The translations under genes and the position numbers were made by a program. A DNA stretch of 64,000 nucleotides, taken from the NCBI RefSeq assembly GCF_015831355.1, contig NZ_JADWYR010000001.1, positions 2,170,001 to 2,234,000 of the forward strand, written 5' to 3'. Position 1 is the stretch's first letter. Each line of letters starts with the position of its first letter. The notes beneath the pieces are model-generated. The model made no database searches, was not told where the DNA came from, and saw only the letters and a program-made list of their open reading frames with translations. Positions 24,795-34,566 of this stretch are shown one piece after another. This DNA comes from Panacibacter microcysteis. Its GTDB lineage: Bacteria; Bacteroidota; Bacteroidia; Chitinophagales; Chitinophagaceae.

Positions 24795-25652
24795 ATGAAA
24801 ACGATTAAAGCCAAACACAAGGCAGTATACGAGCCCATTGCAGACCTCGTTACCTACCGTGCAATGCCTACACGATTGATGCCAATGAATGCGCTTGACC
24901 CATTTATTTTTCTCAATCACCATGGCTGGCAGCAATATGCGCCCAACAACAATGGATTGCCATTTGGGCCACACCCGCACAGGGGTTTTGAAACAGTAAC
25001 ATTTATTATTGAGGGAGACCTTACGCACAAAGACAGCAGCGGGCAGCAAAGCATAATAAAAGCGGGTGGCGTGCAATGGATGACGGCCGGCCGCGGCCTG
25101 GTACACGCAGAAATTTCTTCTGACACGTTTAAAGAGAAAGGCGGGCCTTTGGAAATACTACAACTTTGGATAAACCTTCCATCTAAGTTTAAAATGACGC
25201 CGCCTGCCTATACGGGTTTGCAAAAAGAAGAGATCCCCGTACAAAAGTGGGATGATGGCAAAGTGCAGGCGCAGATCATTGCAGGAAACTGGGATGGTGT
25301 GATTGGCCCTGTAAAACCGCTTACAGATGTACACCTTGCATGCATTGCCTTTACCGCAGGCGGCAGGGTAACGTTTTCGATAGAAAAAAATAAAACCGTT
25401 TTTCTATACGTGGTAAAGGGTTCAACCCGCATCAATGGAGAAGAAGCGGCAATGCATCACCTGGTAGAGTTTAGCCACGAAGGATCCAGCATAGAGATGA
25501 AAGCGTTATCAGATGCATTGGTCTTATTTGGCCATGCTACTCCTTTTCATGAGCCTTTTGCCGCATATGGTCCGTTTGTAATGAATACGCAGGAAGAGAT
25601 CATGCATGCATACGAAGATTATCATGCAGGAAAGTTTGGCACAGTATCCTGA
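24795..25652 (+). CDS. Pirin family protein
   Basis: 285 residues, bicupin. The metal-binding region of the first cupin reads LPFGPHPHRGFETVTFIIEGDLTHKDS (His and Glu ligands), followed by GGVQWMTAGRGLVHAE, the pirin signature. A second, degenerate cupin follows with a pirin C-terminal domain (GHATPFHEPFAAYGPFVMNT). Bacterial pirins include quercetin dioxygenases and redox-stress proteins; the in vivo substrate is unknown. Divergent from acylphosphatase. Confidence 0.93.
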   Translation: MKTIKAKHKAVYEPIADLVTYRAMPTRLMPMNALDPFIFLNHHGWQQYAPNNNGLPFGPHPHRGFETVTFIIEGDLTHKDSSGQQSIIKAGGVQWMTAGRGLVHAEISSDTFKEKGGPLEILQLWINLPSKFKMTPPAYTGLQKEEIPVQKWDDGKVQAQIIAGNWDGVIGPVKPLTDVHLACIAFTAGGRVTFSIEKNKTVFLYVVKGSTRINGEEAAMHHLVEFSHEGSSIEMKALSDALVLFGHATPFHEPFAAYGPFVMNTQEEIMHAYEDYHAGKFGTVS

Positions 25653-25823
25653 TACAGACAGTTTGTAAAAGCTTGTAAACAATGTGTAGAGTTAGGGCAA
25701 CACTATAGTAAAACTGCAACGGATACATACAAAGTAATGATCATATGGATTGATTATTATCGTCATATTTAGTGTGGCACGATTTTATTATCTTTCCATA
25801 ACACTTAAACAGCAAGCTGAATA

Positions 25824-26213
25824 ATGGAAAAAGAAGCCGATTTTTTTGCAGATTCGAAGCAGAAAGTAAAAGAGTATATACAAAACAGGATGTTGTTGCT
25901 TCGGCTGGAAATGGTAGAAAAAACCTCCAAGCTGGTATCAGTCATGTTCATAGGGCTATTGATTGCCATTCTCAGTCTCTTCATTCTTTTGTTCCTGAGT
26001 TTTATGGCTGGCTACTATTTTGCAGCGCTTACAAACAGTTTATACCTTGGTTTTGGAATTGTATGCGGTTTTTATATTTTGCTCCTTGTATTCATTATAC
26101 TGGGTGGTAAAAAATTACTGCAAAAATTTATTACCAATACTGTAATAGAAACAATATTCGACCAAACTGCAGATAATGATGACGACGATGACACAGACAA
26201 TAAAGAAGCGTAA
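25824..26213 (+). CDS. Phage-holin-superfamily-like (DUF1469/YqjE-type) membrane protein
   Basis: 129 residues. An N-terminal amphipathic helix (KQKVKEYIQNRMLLLRLEMVEKTSK) precedes two long membrane helices at about 40-66 and 75-95. The tail is strongly acidic (seven Asp in the final 15 residues). This layout is the phage_holin_3_6 / YqjE group common in stress-related clusters with YtxH proteins. A phage origin is not implied. The next gene starts inside its 3' end. Confidence 0.8.
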   Translation: MEKEADFFADSKQKVKEYIQNRMLLLRLEMVEKTSKLVSVMFIGLLIAILSLFILLFLSFMAGYYFAALTNSLYLGFGIVCGFYILLLVFIILGGKKLLQKFITNTVIETIFDQTADNDDDDDTDNKEA

Positions 26214-26547
26214 GAAAGACCTCTCGCATATAGATACTCTTGCAGATCTGATGCAGGAAAAGCGTGCGCTCAAGGCGCGGCTTAAACAGCAGGAAAAAGA
26301 AATCGAAGACCAATGGAAAAAGCTGCCTGCAGAATCTTTTAAGCTGGTAGTGCGCAAGGTGGTACCATTTTACCTGAATAATAAAGTGCTCGATAAATCG
26401 TGGGGCGTTGTAAGTGCCTTAACCGGTTTTATGAGTAAAGGCACACGCAGTACGGCTAAGAAAGAAGTATTGGGCAATGCAAAAAAACTGGGTCTTTTTA
26501 CAGCTATAAGAGCAGGTTATAACTTCTGGAAGAATAAGAAAAAATAG
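26176..26547 (+). CDS. Hypothetical basic coiled-coil protein
   Basis: 123 residues from ATG 26176 (ATG 26188 also possible), overlapping the holin-like gene by 38 bases in another frame. Very basic. A coiled-coil stretch (LADLMQEKRALKARLKQQEKEIEDQWKKL) is followed by a C-terminal region ending FWKNKKK. No family recognised. Translational overlap with the holin-like gene and the YtxH gene downstream suggest a small envelope-stress cluster. Confidence 0.7.
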   Translation: MMTTMTQTIKKRKKDLSHIDTLADLMQEKRALKARLKQQEKEIEDQWKKLPAESFKLVVRKVVPFYLNNKVLDKSWGVVSALTGFMSKGTRSTAKKEVLGNAKKLGLFTAIRAGYNFWKNKKK

Positions 26548-26602
26548 TGTGTACCAGGCACCGGTTGTACTATTAAGCTGCTGTTGCGTCGCACTCTTGT
26601 AC
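26548..26602 (-). repeat. Family A repeat copy 11 (GCGACGC form)
   Basis: GTGTACCAGGCACCGG, then TACTATTAAGCTGCT and core GTTGCGTCGCACTCTTGTAC at 26583-26602. It begins directly at the stop codon of the preceding gene. Confidence 0.93.
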
Positions 26603-26711
26603 AATATAACATTACTCAGCAGTGCGAAGATTCACAGGTGGTATAAACATCAACAGGCCGGAACAACAAACGAAAAATACACTTAAGCAACAATTCAACA
26701 TACACGGACTT

Positions 26712-26930
26712 ATGAGTAAAAATGAAAAAATTATCGCAGGCATCCTGATTGGCGCAGCCGCTGGCGTTGCTGCTGTTTTATTTTTCCAGACAGAAAAAGG
26801 AAAACAACTACTGGCAGACATTAAAGATATGGCATCCGATACGATGGAAGATGCCATTCAGCGGTTTGGTAAAGTAGAACAGAAATTTAAAGAGCAGCTT
26901 GCCATAAATGAAACCGAGGAAGATGTATAA
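26712..26930 (+). CDS. YtxH-like small membrane protein
   Basis: 72 residues from ATG 26712; the frame is open upstream but reads from a repeat. One glycine/alanine-rich membrane segment (IIAGILIGAAAGVAAVLFF) is followed by a charged helix with an acidic end. It is the second YtxH-type protein of the window (compare 10430-10708). It lies 26 bases upstream of tamB and may be its operon leader gene. Confidence 0.8.
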   Translation: MSKNEKIIAGILIGAAAGVAAVLFFQTEKGKQLLADIKDMASDTMEDAIQRFGKVEQKFKEQLAINETEEDV

Positions 26931-26956
26931 CGCTAACATTGTATCAACACCGTTTA

Positions 26957-29900
26957 ATGACAGGAAGAAAAATCTTACGTAAAACACTCAAAGTATTGGC
27001 ATGGGTAGCAGGTAGCATTATTGCACTTGTATTGCTTGTGCTGATCCTTATTCAGATTCCCGCTGTTCAGAATTTTGCAAAGGATAAAGCTGTAGCCTAT
27101 CTCGAAAATAAAATTCATACCAAAGTAGTTATTCAAAGACTTGCTATCGATTTTCCAAAACAAATTGTTTTGGAGCAGGTATATTTTGAAGATCAGCAGA
27201 AAGATACCTTGCTATCAGGTGGCAGAATACGGGTAGATATCGCTTTATTGAAACTGTTGAGTAATAAGCTTCAGGTAGATTACCTGGGGCTGGAAGACAT
27301 GTATGTAAACGTAAAACGGCTAAAGCCGGATTATGTCTTTAACTACGATTACATTGCAAAAGCATTCGCATCAGAAGATACAGACACCACTACTTCAGAA
27401 AGCAGTGCAATGAGCTTCCAGCTTGGCCAGATAGAATTGAAAAATATCCGGCTCCGGTACAGAGATGACGTAACAGGCAATGATGGCGTTTTCAGGCTTG
27501 GCAAACTGGAGACAAATATCAAAACATTCGACCCGGACAAAGCAGTTTATGCCATACCCAAAATCGAAATTGCAGATATCACCTCATCATTGCGGCAGTA
27601 CAAGCCTTTAATGCAGCCCGAACCGGAAGCTGTTGTTGAGGCAGAAAGCAATGAGCCAATAAAGATCAATCTTCAGCTAAATACAATTGACCTTCGCCGT
27701 ATTAAGTTTGACTACCAGAATGATGTTTCAGCGCTAAAAAGTAACCTGGATCTTGGTCTGCTGGCAGTAGATGTCAATGCAATAGACCTGTCGAAGTTAT
27801 TTATCGATCTCAGGAAAATTGAATTGGCCGGAACAACAGTGGGTGTGGTGTTTGGTAAATCTCAGCAGGCAGTAGTAGTAAAAGAAGAAGTGAAGAAAGA
27901 GACAAAAGCGCAGGTAAATAATCCGTGGAAAGTTCAGGTAGCCGATCTCCTCCTGGATAGTAACAATTTATATTTCGACGATAACAATTTTAAAAAGGTA
28001 GCAAAAGGAATAGATTACAATCACCTTGGCATTACAGGCTTTACATTTTCTACGAAAGACCTGGTGTTAACACCTACAGAGTATAAAGGTAACCTGCAGC
28101 AGCTTGCTTTCAAAGAGCAAAGCGGCCTGGAACTTACGGAACTGCATACCGTTTTTTTTTATAATGAAAAAGAAGCTGCACTTAAAAACCTGGTGCTGAA
28201 AACGCCTAATTCCGCCATTAATACTACTATTAACGCTGCTTACCCGTCTATTGATTCTATTTCAAAAAATATAGGACTACTTTTTGTTGATGCCTCCATC
28301 CAAAATACTGCTGTTGCAGTGAAGGATGTGTTGCTGATCAATCCTGCATTACAACCACAGCTAAAAGGTAATGAGAATGCAGTGATAAAAGTAAACGGGC
28401 AGGCAAAGGGATATGTAAATAACATTGCTATTCCTGGCTTTACTCTCAGCGGCATAGGCCAGACAAACGTAGATGTGGCCGGCAATATTAAGGGATTGCC
28501 AAACGCAGATAAAGCTTACTACGATATAAAGCTTAACCGTTTCAATACAACAAGAAAAGATATACTGGCATTTGTTCCGAAAAACACATTGCCCGAAAGT
28601 ATAGCCTTACCCGATGTAATTCAGACCTCCGGCTTTTTTAAAGGCACCATGAATGACTTTAACAGCCGGTTAAACGCAAGGACCAATAAAGGAAATGCTG
28701 ACATCATTGCAAATATGGCCGGCAAGGGTAAAAGCTACAATGTGAAAGCAAACCTGAATGCACTTGACCTTGGCTATATCCTGAAACAGCCCGATACTGT
28801 ACTGGGTAAGATTTCGATGACAGCAACAGCAAAGGGCAGTGGCTTTGATTATAAAACAATGCGTGCAGATATAGACGCGAATGTAACCAGCGCAGATGTA
28901 AAAGGATATACTTACAAAGGCCTGCAGCTAGGTGCCAACTTAAACAACGGCGAGGCTGTGGTCAATTCTTCAATGGACGACCCGAATATTCGCTACAAGC
29001 TTGAGGCAACAGCCAATGTAAAATCTACCTATCCTACCAATCTTACCATGTTATTGCAGCTCGATACGCTCAACCTTACCGGGCTGAACCTTACTGATAG
29101 TTTATTTACACTGCACACAGTTGTAAACGCAGATATGGCATCAGTAAATCCTGACTCGCTGGTTGGCACACTTACGCTGGCCAAAACATCTGTTGTAAAA
29201 GGCTCGGAGGCATTTTCAACAGATTCCGTACAACTGGTTGCTGAAAGAGATGCAGGTATCCAGTCTATTGCATTGAACTCGGAAGTGGCCACGCTTGACT
29301 GGAAAGGAGAATTTAAACTTACCGAAACAGGAGACCAGGTAATGCAAACCATTAAGCGTTACTACAATTTGCCTTATACAACAAAAGACACCACATTCTC
29401 TCCGCAGAACTGGTTAATGAATATCCTTGTTAACACCTCTGCGCCACTCGTACTAAAATTTATGCCTGAGCTTAAGGGTTCAGATACCCTTGGCGCACGT
29501 ATAGCTTTTAACAGCGAAGCAAATGATCTCGATGTAAAGATCAACGGGCCGCACATACAATTCGGCGGGCAGTCGATTGATAACATTGCAGTGTCTGCAG
29601 AAACAAATGATGCACAGTTGGATTACAGCATTAAAGCAGACCGCCTCGGCACATCATCGGTAAGGTTGTATAAAACTTCTGTTGATGGCAAACTTGCCAA
29701 TGATGAACTCTTCACCAATATTTTGTTGAAAGATAAAAATGATAAGGATCGTTACCGCATCAGTGCAAAAATAGACCAGCCCGACAGTAATGCTTACCGG
29801 TTATCTTTAAATGCAGACAGCCTGCTTCTCAACTACGACAAGTGGCAGGTGAGTAACGATAATTATATACAGTACGATTCTACCGGCATTATAGCCAATA

Positions 29901-31954
29901 ATTTTGCCTTAAGCCACAATGAGCAATCACTGAGCATTAACAGCCAGACAAAAACCACTACATCACCAATTGATGTTGTGTTCAAGGATTTCAGAATAAA
30001 AACACTTACCAATTTTGCAGACCAGGATTCGTTGTTGGTAGACGGCCTTGTAAATGGTACCACTGTTGTAAGAGATGTAATGACAAATCCTGTATTTACC
30101 TCTGACATCGCCATTAATAATCTTAGCTATAAAAAAGATACCATTGGCAACATTACCGTAAAAGTTGACAATGAAACTGCAAATGCATTCAATGCAAACG
30201 TGCAGGTAAAAGGTAACGGAAATGATATTGTACTGGCCGGAAAATATTTTACAGGCGAAAGCAGGATGGACATGAAGCTTGACATCAATAACATTGACCT
30301 GGCTACTGTCAAAAATTTTGCTGCCGGTCAGTTGAAAGATGCAAGCGGCAACCTGAAAGGAAACATCACTATTGCCGGCACTACAAAGCAGCCCGATGTA
30401 AATGGTTCCGTGCATTTTGAAAATGCAGTAATAGCGCCTACGGCTTTAGGTGCGCCTTTTAAACTTACCGATGAAAAAATAGATATTACGAGTAAAGGTG
30501 TGGCGTTCAACAATTTTACGATGGTAGATTCTGCAGGTATGAAGGCCGTATTAAACGGAAATATTACCACAGAAGATTATTCCAGCTTTGGTTTTAACCT
30601 GTCATTTAAAGCAGATGATTTTACCGCCATCAATTCTACACAAAAAGATAACCCGCTTTTTTATGGCAAACTCAATATGGACGCCGACGTTAAAGTAACC
30701 GGTACCATGGATGCGCCATCTGTAAAAGCGGTGTTGAGAGCAAACGGTAACACCAATTTTACTTTCGTGTTGCCTTCTTCAGATCCTGAGGTAGTAAGCC
30801 GCGAAGGTGTGGTAAACTTTATTAACCGCAACGGAAATACAGACAGCAGCGCATTAAGATCGGCACTCGATTCTGCATTGCAGAACAAGCAGCTTGCAGG
30901 CTCAGATTTTGATGTAACATTCGCAACAGATACAGCGGCATTGTTTACGCTGGTGGTAGATGAGCGCAATGGCGATGCACTGCAGGTAAAAGGCAATGCC
31001 CAGCTTACCGGTGGTATAGACCAGGGTGGTAAACTTACCATGGCAGGTAATTATGAATTAAGCCGTGGCTCTTACCAGGTTACATTAAGCCTGCTCAAAA
31101 GAAAATTCGAGATACAAAAAGGAAGTGTGCTTACATGGAAAGGTGATCCTACAACTGCAGATGTGGATATTACGGCAGTGTACCAGTTAAACACACCAAC
31201 GATCGATCTTATAGAGAACCAGCTTGCGGGCAAGGCAGCAGCAGATGTTACACGCTTTAAACAAAAAATTCCTGTTCAGGTACTACTGAAAATGAGCGGC
31301 GAATTATTGAAACCGCAGATAACATTCGATGTGGTATTACCGGCCAGCATAAGCGCACAATGGAGAGAAGTAGATGATAAGCTTGCGCAGTTAAGGCTCG
31401 ATGAATCTGAGATGAACAAGCAGGTATTTTCACTTTTGTTGCTTGGCCGTTTTACGCAGGAAGATCCTTTTGAATCTGCCGGTGGCAGCAGCAATGAAAC
31501 AATGGTAAGAGAAAGTGTAAGCCGTATACTCACACAACAGCTCAACCAGCTTGCGGGTAACCTGGTAAAAGGTGTTGACCTCAACTTTGGTCTAAACTCC
31601 GGCGAAGATTACAGCACAGGTACTGCGCAAACAAGAACCGACCTCACCGTGGGCGTGTCAAAATCTTTATTGAATGACAGGTTGAAAGTAAGCGTGGGCA
31701 GCGATTTTCTTGTCGAAGGCGCAACCGCATCAAACGAAAGCGGATCTAATATTGCGGGCGATGTGGAACTGGATTACCAGCTTACAAAAGATGGCCGCTA
31801 CCGTGTACGTGCTTATCGTGTAAATAAATTTGAAGGTGTGGTAGAAGGCCAGGTGGTAGAAACAGGATTAACATTCGCCTTTACGCTTGATTATGACCAG
31901 TTCAGGGAACTGTTTAATAAAAGCAAAAAGACAAAGGCAAAAAATAAAAAGTAA
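26957..31954 (+). CDS. tamB: Translocation and assembly module protein TamB
   Basis: 1,665 residues from ATG 26957 (a TTG six codons earlier is open). One N-terminal membrane helix (KTLKVLAWVAGSIIALVLLVLILIQ) anchors it in the inner membrane. The rest is beta-rich and repetitive, as in AsmA-like/TamB proteins that form a periplasm-spanning hydrophobic groove for lipid movement. The C-terminal DUF490 domain is clear: GNYELSRGSYQVTLSLLKRKFEIQKGSV, then FDVVLPAS and GVDLNFGLNSGEDYSTG. With the BamA-like lipoprotein encoded next (TamL) it forms an envelope assembly or lipid transfer system. The two genes are separated by a head-to-tail-inverted doublet of family A repeats. Confidence 0.93.
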   Translation: MTGRKILRKTLKVLAWVAGSIIALVLLVLILIQIPAVQNFAKDKAVAYLENKIHTKVVIQRLAIDFPKQIVLEQVYFEDQQKDTLLSGGRIRVDIALLKLLSNKLQVDYLGLEDMYVNVKRLKPDYVFNYDYIAKAFASEDTDTTTSESSAMSFQLGQIELKNIRLRYRDDVTGNDGVFRLGKLETNIKTFDPDKAVYAIPKIEIADITSSLRQYKPLMQPEPEAVVEAESNEPIKINLQLNTIDLRRIKFDYQNDVSALKSNLDLGLLAVDVNAIDLSKLFIDLRKIELAGTTVGVVFGKSQQAVVVKEEVKKETKAQVNNPWKVQVADLLLDSNNLYFDDNNFKKVAKGIDYNHLGITGFTFSTKDLVLTPTEYKGNLQQLAFKEQSGLELTELHTVFFYNEKEAALKNLVLKTPNSAINTTINAAYPSIDSISKNIGLLFVDASIQNTAVAVKDVLLINPALQPQLKGNENAVIKVNGQAKGYVNNIAIPGFTLSGIGQTNVDVAGNIKGLPNADKAYYDIKLNRFNTTRKDILAFVPKNTLPESIALPDVIQTSGFFKGTMNDFNSRLNARTNKGNADIIANMAGKGKSYNVKANLNALDLGYILKQPDTVLGKISMTATAKGSGFDYKTMRADIDANVTSADVKGYTYKGLQLGANLNNGEAVVNSSMDDPNIRYKLEATANVKSTYPTNLTMLLQLDTLNLTGLNLTDSLFTLHTVVNADMASVNPDSLVGTLTLAKTSVVKGSEAFSTDSVQLVAERDAGIQSIALNSEVATLDWKGEFKLTETGDQVMQTIKRYYNLPYTTKDTTFSPQNWLMNILVNTSAPLVLKFMPELKGSDTLGARIAFNSEANDLDVKINGPHIQFGGQSIDNIAVSAETNDAQLDYSIKADRLGTSSVRLYKTSVDGKLANDELFTNILLKDKNDKDRYRISAKIDQPDSNAYRLSLNADSLLLNYDKWQVSNDNYIQYDSTGIIANNFALSHNEQSLSINSQTKTTTSPIDVVFKDFRIKTLTNFADQDSLLVDGLVNGTTVVRDVMTNPVFTSDIAINNLSYKKDTIGNITVKVDNETANAFNANVQVKGNGNDIVLAGKYFTGESRMDMKLDINNIDLATVKNFAAGQLKDASGNLKGNITIAGTTKQPDVNGSVHFENAVIAPTALGAPFKLTDEKIDITSKGVAFNNFTMVDSAGMKAVLNGNITTEDYSSFGFNLSFKADDFTAINSTQKDNPLFYGKLNMDADVKVTGTMDAPSVKAVLRANGNTNFTFVLPSSDPEVVSREGVVNFINRNGNTDSSALRSALDSALQNKQLAGSDFDVTFATDTAALFTLVVDERNGDALQVKGNAQLTGGIDQGGKLTMAGNYELSRGSYQVTLSLLKRKFEIQKGSVLTWKGDPTTADVDITAVYQLNTPTIDLIENQLAGKAAADVTRFKQKIPVQVLLKMSGELLKPQITFDVVLPASISAQWREVDDKLAQLRLDESEMNKQVFSLLLLGRFTQEDPFESAGGSSNETMVRESVSRILTQQLNQLAGNLVKGVDLNFGLNSGEDYSTGTAQTRTDLTVGVSKSLLNDRLKVSVGSDFLVEGATASNESGSNIAGDVELDYQLTKDGRYRVRAYRVNKFEGVVEGQVVETGLTFAFTLDYDQFRELFNKSKKTKAKNKK

Positions 31955-31986
31955 GCACGTTGCACATGCTGCAAAGCGAACAGGAA

Positions 31987-32041
31987 GTACAAGTGAGTGA
32001 CACAACAAAAGCCCAATAGTAGCAATGCCGCCGGCACAATA
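31987..32041 (+). repeat. Family A repeat copy 12 (GTGACAC form)
   Basis: Core GTACAAGTGAGTGACACAAC at 31987-32006, then AATAGTAGCAATGCCGCCGGCACA. Unusually, it and copy 13 point away from each other instead of facing. Confidence 0.93.
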
Positions 32042-32052
32042 AAAAACATAAT

Positions 32053-32107
32053 GATGTACCCGGCATTTGAACAATAATGAAACTTTCGTTGCGTCGCACT
32101 CTTCAAC
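32053..32107 (-). repeat. Family A repeat copy 13 (GCGACGC form)
   Basis: GATGTACCCGGCATT, then core GTTGCGTCGCACTCTTCAAC at 32088-32107, the last bases diverging from CTTGTAC. It lies 12 bases after copy 12, between tamB and tamL. Confidence 0.9.
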
Positions 32108-32210
32108 TGTTGAAGCTATATTGAGCTGAAGCGATCCATTCCTGTTAAGATGTTCAGCTATCTGTCAGCAGCGTTTTATGTTATATCAAACTATGAAAAG
32201 GCACTAAAGA

Positions 32211-34508
32211 ATGCAGTTGAAAAATTTAGTCATATTGTTTTGCTTAACCATGCTCGGCGCATGCAGTGTTACCAAACAAATACCGCCGGGAGATGCATTG
32301 TACACAGGCGCAAAGGTGAAATTGAAGCCTGCAACAGACAGTGCAAAGTTTAATAAGAAAGACCTTTCGGCAGAGCTGGAAGATCTTATAAGACCGGTAC
32401 CAAATAAAAGCATACTTGGCATCAGGTTCAAGCTCATGATCTTTAATATGGTAGATACACCAAAAAAAGATCACGGTTTGAAATACTGGTTGAAGTATAA
32501 AGTAGGAGAGCCGCCCGTGCTGGCAAGCAGTGTAAACCTGGAGAAGAACAGCACCATTATGGTAAACAGGCTCGAGAACCGTGGCTTTTTCAGGAGTGAG
32601 GCTGTTGCAGACACGGTGGTGAAGAATAAGAAAATGGAAGCAACGTTCAACGTGTCTGTGCAGCAGCAATACAAGATCAGGAATGTGTACTACCCGAACG
32701 ATTCCGGTGCCATATACAGTATCATCAGGAATATTAAAAAAGGATCCCCGCTGAAAAAAGGCAGGGCATATACGCTGGATGCGGTGATTGCCGAAAGGGA
32801 CAGAATTAATGCCCGGCTTAAGCAACAGGGCTTTTATTATTTTAAACCAGATGATCTTATAGTAGATGTTGATTCGTCTGTCGGGGACCATAAAGTAGAT
32901 ATGTACGTCCGTTTTAAATCGAACGTACCATTCAGGGATCTTGTGAACTACCGGATCAACGATGTAATCGTGTATGCCGATTATGACATCAATACGTCTG
33001 ATACTGCATCAGTAGACCTCGACAGCGTGCCTAAGTTCCAGGGCTATAAGATCATTGATCCGGAAGAAAAATTTAACCCCAAACTTTTCCCGCGTACACT
33101 TGTCTTCAGGCCCAATTCAATGTACCGCAGTTCAGATCATTCACGTGCACTGAACAGGTTGGTAAGCCTTGGTGTATACAAGTTTGTAAAGATCAGGTTC
33201 GATGACGTGGATACATTGAGCAGGCCTATGCTAAATGCGTTTTATTATCTTACGCCTGCACCAAAAAAATCTTTAAGCCTGGAGGTTTCAGGGCTTACAA
33301 AATCTAATAATGCAACGGGTACCGATGTATCGCTCAACTGGAAGAACCGGAATTTTTTACGGGGTGCAGAACAATTTACCGCTACAGTTTACGGCGGGTT
33401 TGAAAAACAGGTCTCAGGCCAGCAGCGTGTAAATACCATTCGCGGCGGTTTGGATCTTAATCTTGTTATACCACGCGTGGTAGGTCCGTTTAAAATTAAA
33501 AATGCCAATGCTTTTGTGCCGCAGACTTTTATTAATGCCGGCTACGAGATATTTTCAAGAGATACGCAATACACATTGAATTCTATCAGGCTCGGTTTTG
33601 GTTACCGGTGGAAGCGCAGTATACGCAACGAGCACGAGTGGAGAATATTATCAGCTAACTATGTGCGGCCAACAAATATTACACCGGCATTTCAGCAGGC
33701 GCTGGATACCAATATTACACTGGCAAGAAGTATAGAGAAGCAGGTAATTCTTGGAATGGTGTATAATTACAACTTTAACTCGCAGGCGGTTGCCAACAGG
33801 AAGAAACACAATTTTTATGTTAATGGAAACGTAGATGTTTCCGGTAATATTCTTGGCCTTGTTACAGGTGCAAACGCCAAAGCAGAAAACCAGAAACTGA
33901 TATTTGGTACACCTTTCTCGCAATATATACGCGGCGAAGCTGATTTCAGGCATTATATGCGTATAGGAAAGAACAACACACTGGCCAGCCGAGCACTCGG
34001 TGGTATGGGTTATTCATGGGGTAACAGCCTTACTATGCCTTTTATCAAACAATTTTTTAGCGGCGGCGCCAATGATATCAGGGCTTTCAGGGCAAGAAGC
34101 CTTGGACCCGGCAGTTACTATGCCGGCAACAGGAAAGATAGTTTTGTGGCAGATCAGCCGGGCGACATAAAAATATTATTGACTTCTGAATTGCGTTTTA
34201 AACTGGTATCGGTGCTTTACGGCGCCTTGTTTGTAGATGCAGGTAATGTGTGGACGTTAAGAGACGATGTAAACCGGCCGGGTGCTAAGTTTACGTCAAA
34301 CTTTTTGGATGATTTTGCCGTTGGTACCGGTCTTGGTTTGCGTGTAGATGTAAAATTCTTTGTAATACGTGCAGACGTAGGTTTTCCGTTGCGAAAACCA
34401 TATATTACCAACGATTCGAAATGGGAGTTTGGCAGGATCAAATTTGGAGACAGCGAATGGCGACGGGATAACCTGATTGTAAACCTTGCCATCGGCTATC
34501 CATTCTAA
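32211..34508 (+). CDS. tamL: TamA/BamA-like outer-membrane lipoprotein (TamL)
   Basis: 765 residues. A lipoprotein signal peptide ends at Cys 18 (LGACS). POTRA-like domains span roughly 30-330. A C-terminal 16-strand barrel of the D15/Omp85 superfamily follows, with the FFSGGANDIRAFRARSLGPGSYY loop motif and an aromatic terminus (NLAIGYPF). A lipid-anchored TamA homologue paired with TamB is characteristic of Bacteroidota and is called TamL. It works with TamB in outer-membrane assembly or lipid transport. Terminated by a strong bidirectional hairpin. Confidence 0.92.
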   Translation: MQLKNLVILFCLTMLGACSVTKQIPPGDALYTGAKVKLKPATDSAKFNKKDLSAELEDLIRPVPNKSILGIRFKLMIFNMVDTPKKDHGLKYWLKYKVGEPPVLASSVNLEKNSTIMVNRLENRGFFRSEAVADTVVKNKKMEATFNVSVQQQYKIRNVYYPNDSGAIYSIIRNIKKGSPLKKGRAYTLDAVIAERDRINARLKQQGFYYFKPDDLIVDVDSSVGDHKVDMYVRFKSNVPFRDLVNYRINDVIVYADYDINTSDTASVDLDSVPKFQGYKIIDPEEKFNPKLFPRTLVFRPNSMYRSSDHSRALNRLVSLGVYKFVKIRFDDVDTLSRPMLNAFYYLTPAPKKSLSLEVSGLTKSNNATGTDVSLNWKNRNFLRGAEQFTATVYGGFEKQVSGQQRVNTIRGGLDLNLVIPRVVGPFKIKNANAFVPQTFINAGYEIFSRDTQYTLNSIRLGFGYRWKRSIRNEHEWRILSANYVRPTNITPAFQQALDTNITLARSIEKQVILGMVYNYNFNSQAVANRKKHNFYVNGNVDVSGNILGLVTGANAKAENQKLIFGTPFSQYIRGEADFRHYMRIGKNNTLASRALGGMGYSWGNSLTMPFIKQFFSGGANDIRAFRARSLGPGSYYAGNRKDSFVADQPGDIKILLTSELRFKLVSVLYGALFVDAGNVWTLRDDVNRPGAKFTSNFLDDFAVGTGLGLRVDVKFFVIRADVGFPLRKPYITNDSKWEFGRIKFGDSEWRRDNLIVNLAIGYPF

Positions 34509-34523
34509 AGAATAAATTTTATT

Positions 34524-34566
34524 ATCCGCGGTGTTATTGGTTATAATAACACCGCGGATTTTTTTT
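34524..34566. terminator. Bidirectional terminator after tamL
   Basis: Long perfect stem CCGCGGTGTTATT / AATAACACCGCGG with a six-base loop and T8. The convergent gene ends at 34565. Confidence 0.92.

Noticed and set aside
25824-26213. Prophage holin
   Set aside because: The holin-superfamily label covers many chromosomal envelope proteins. No phage structural, lysis or integrase gene is present and the neighbours are YtxH-type and TamB genes.
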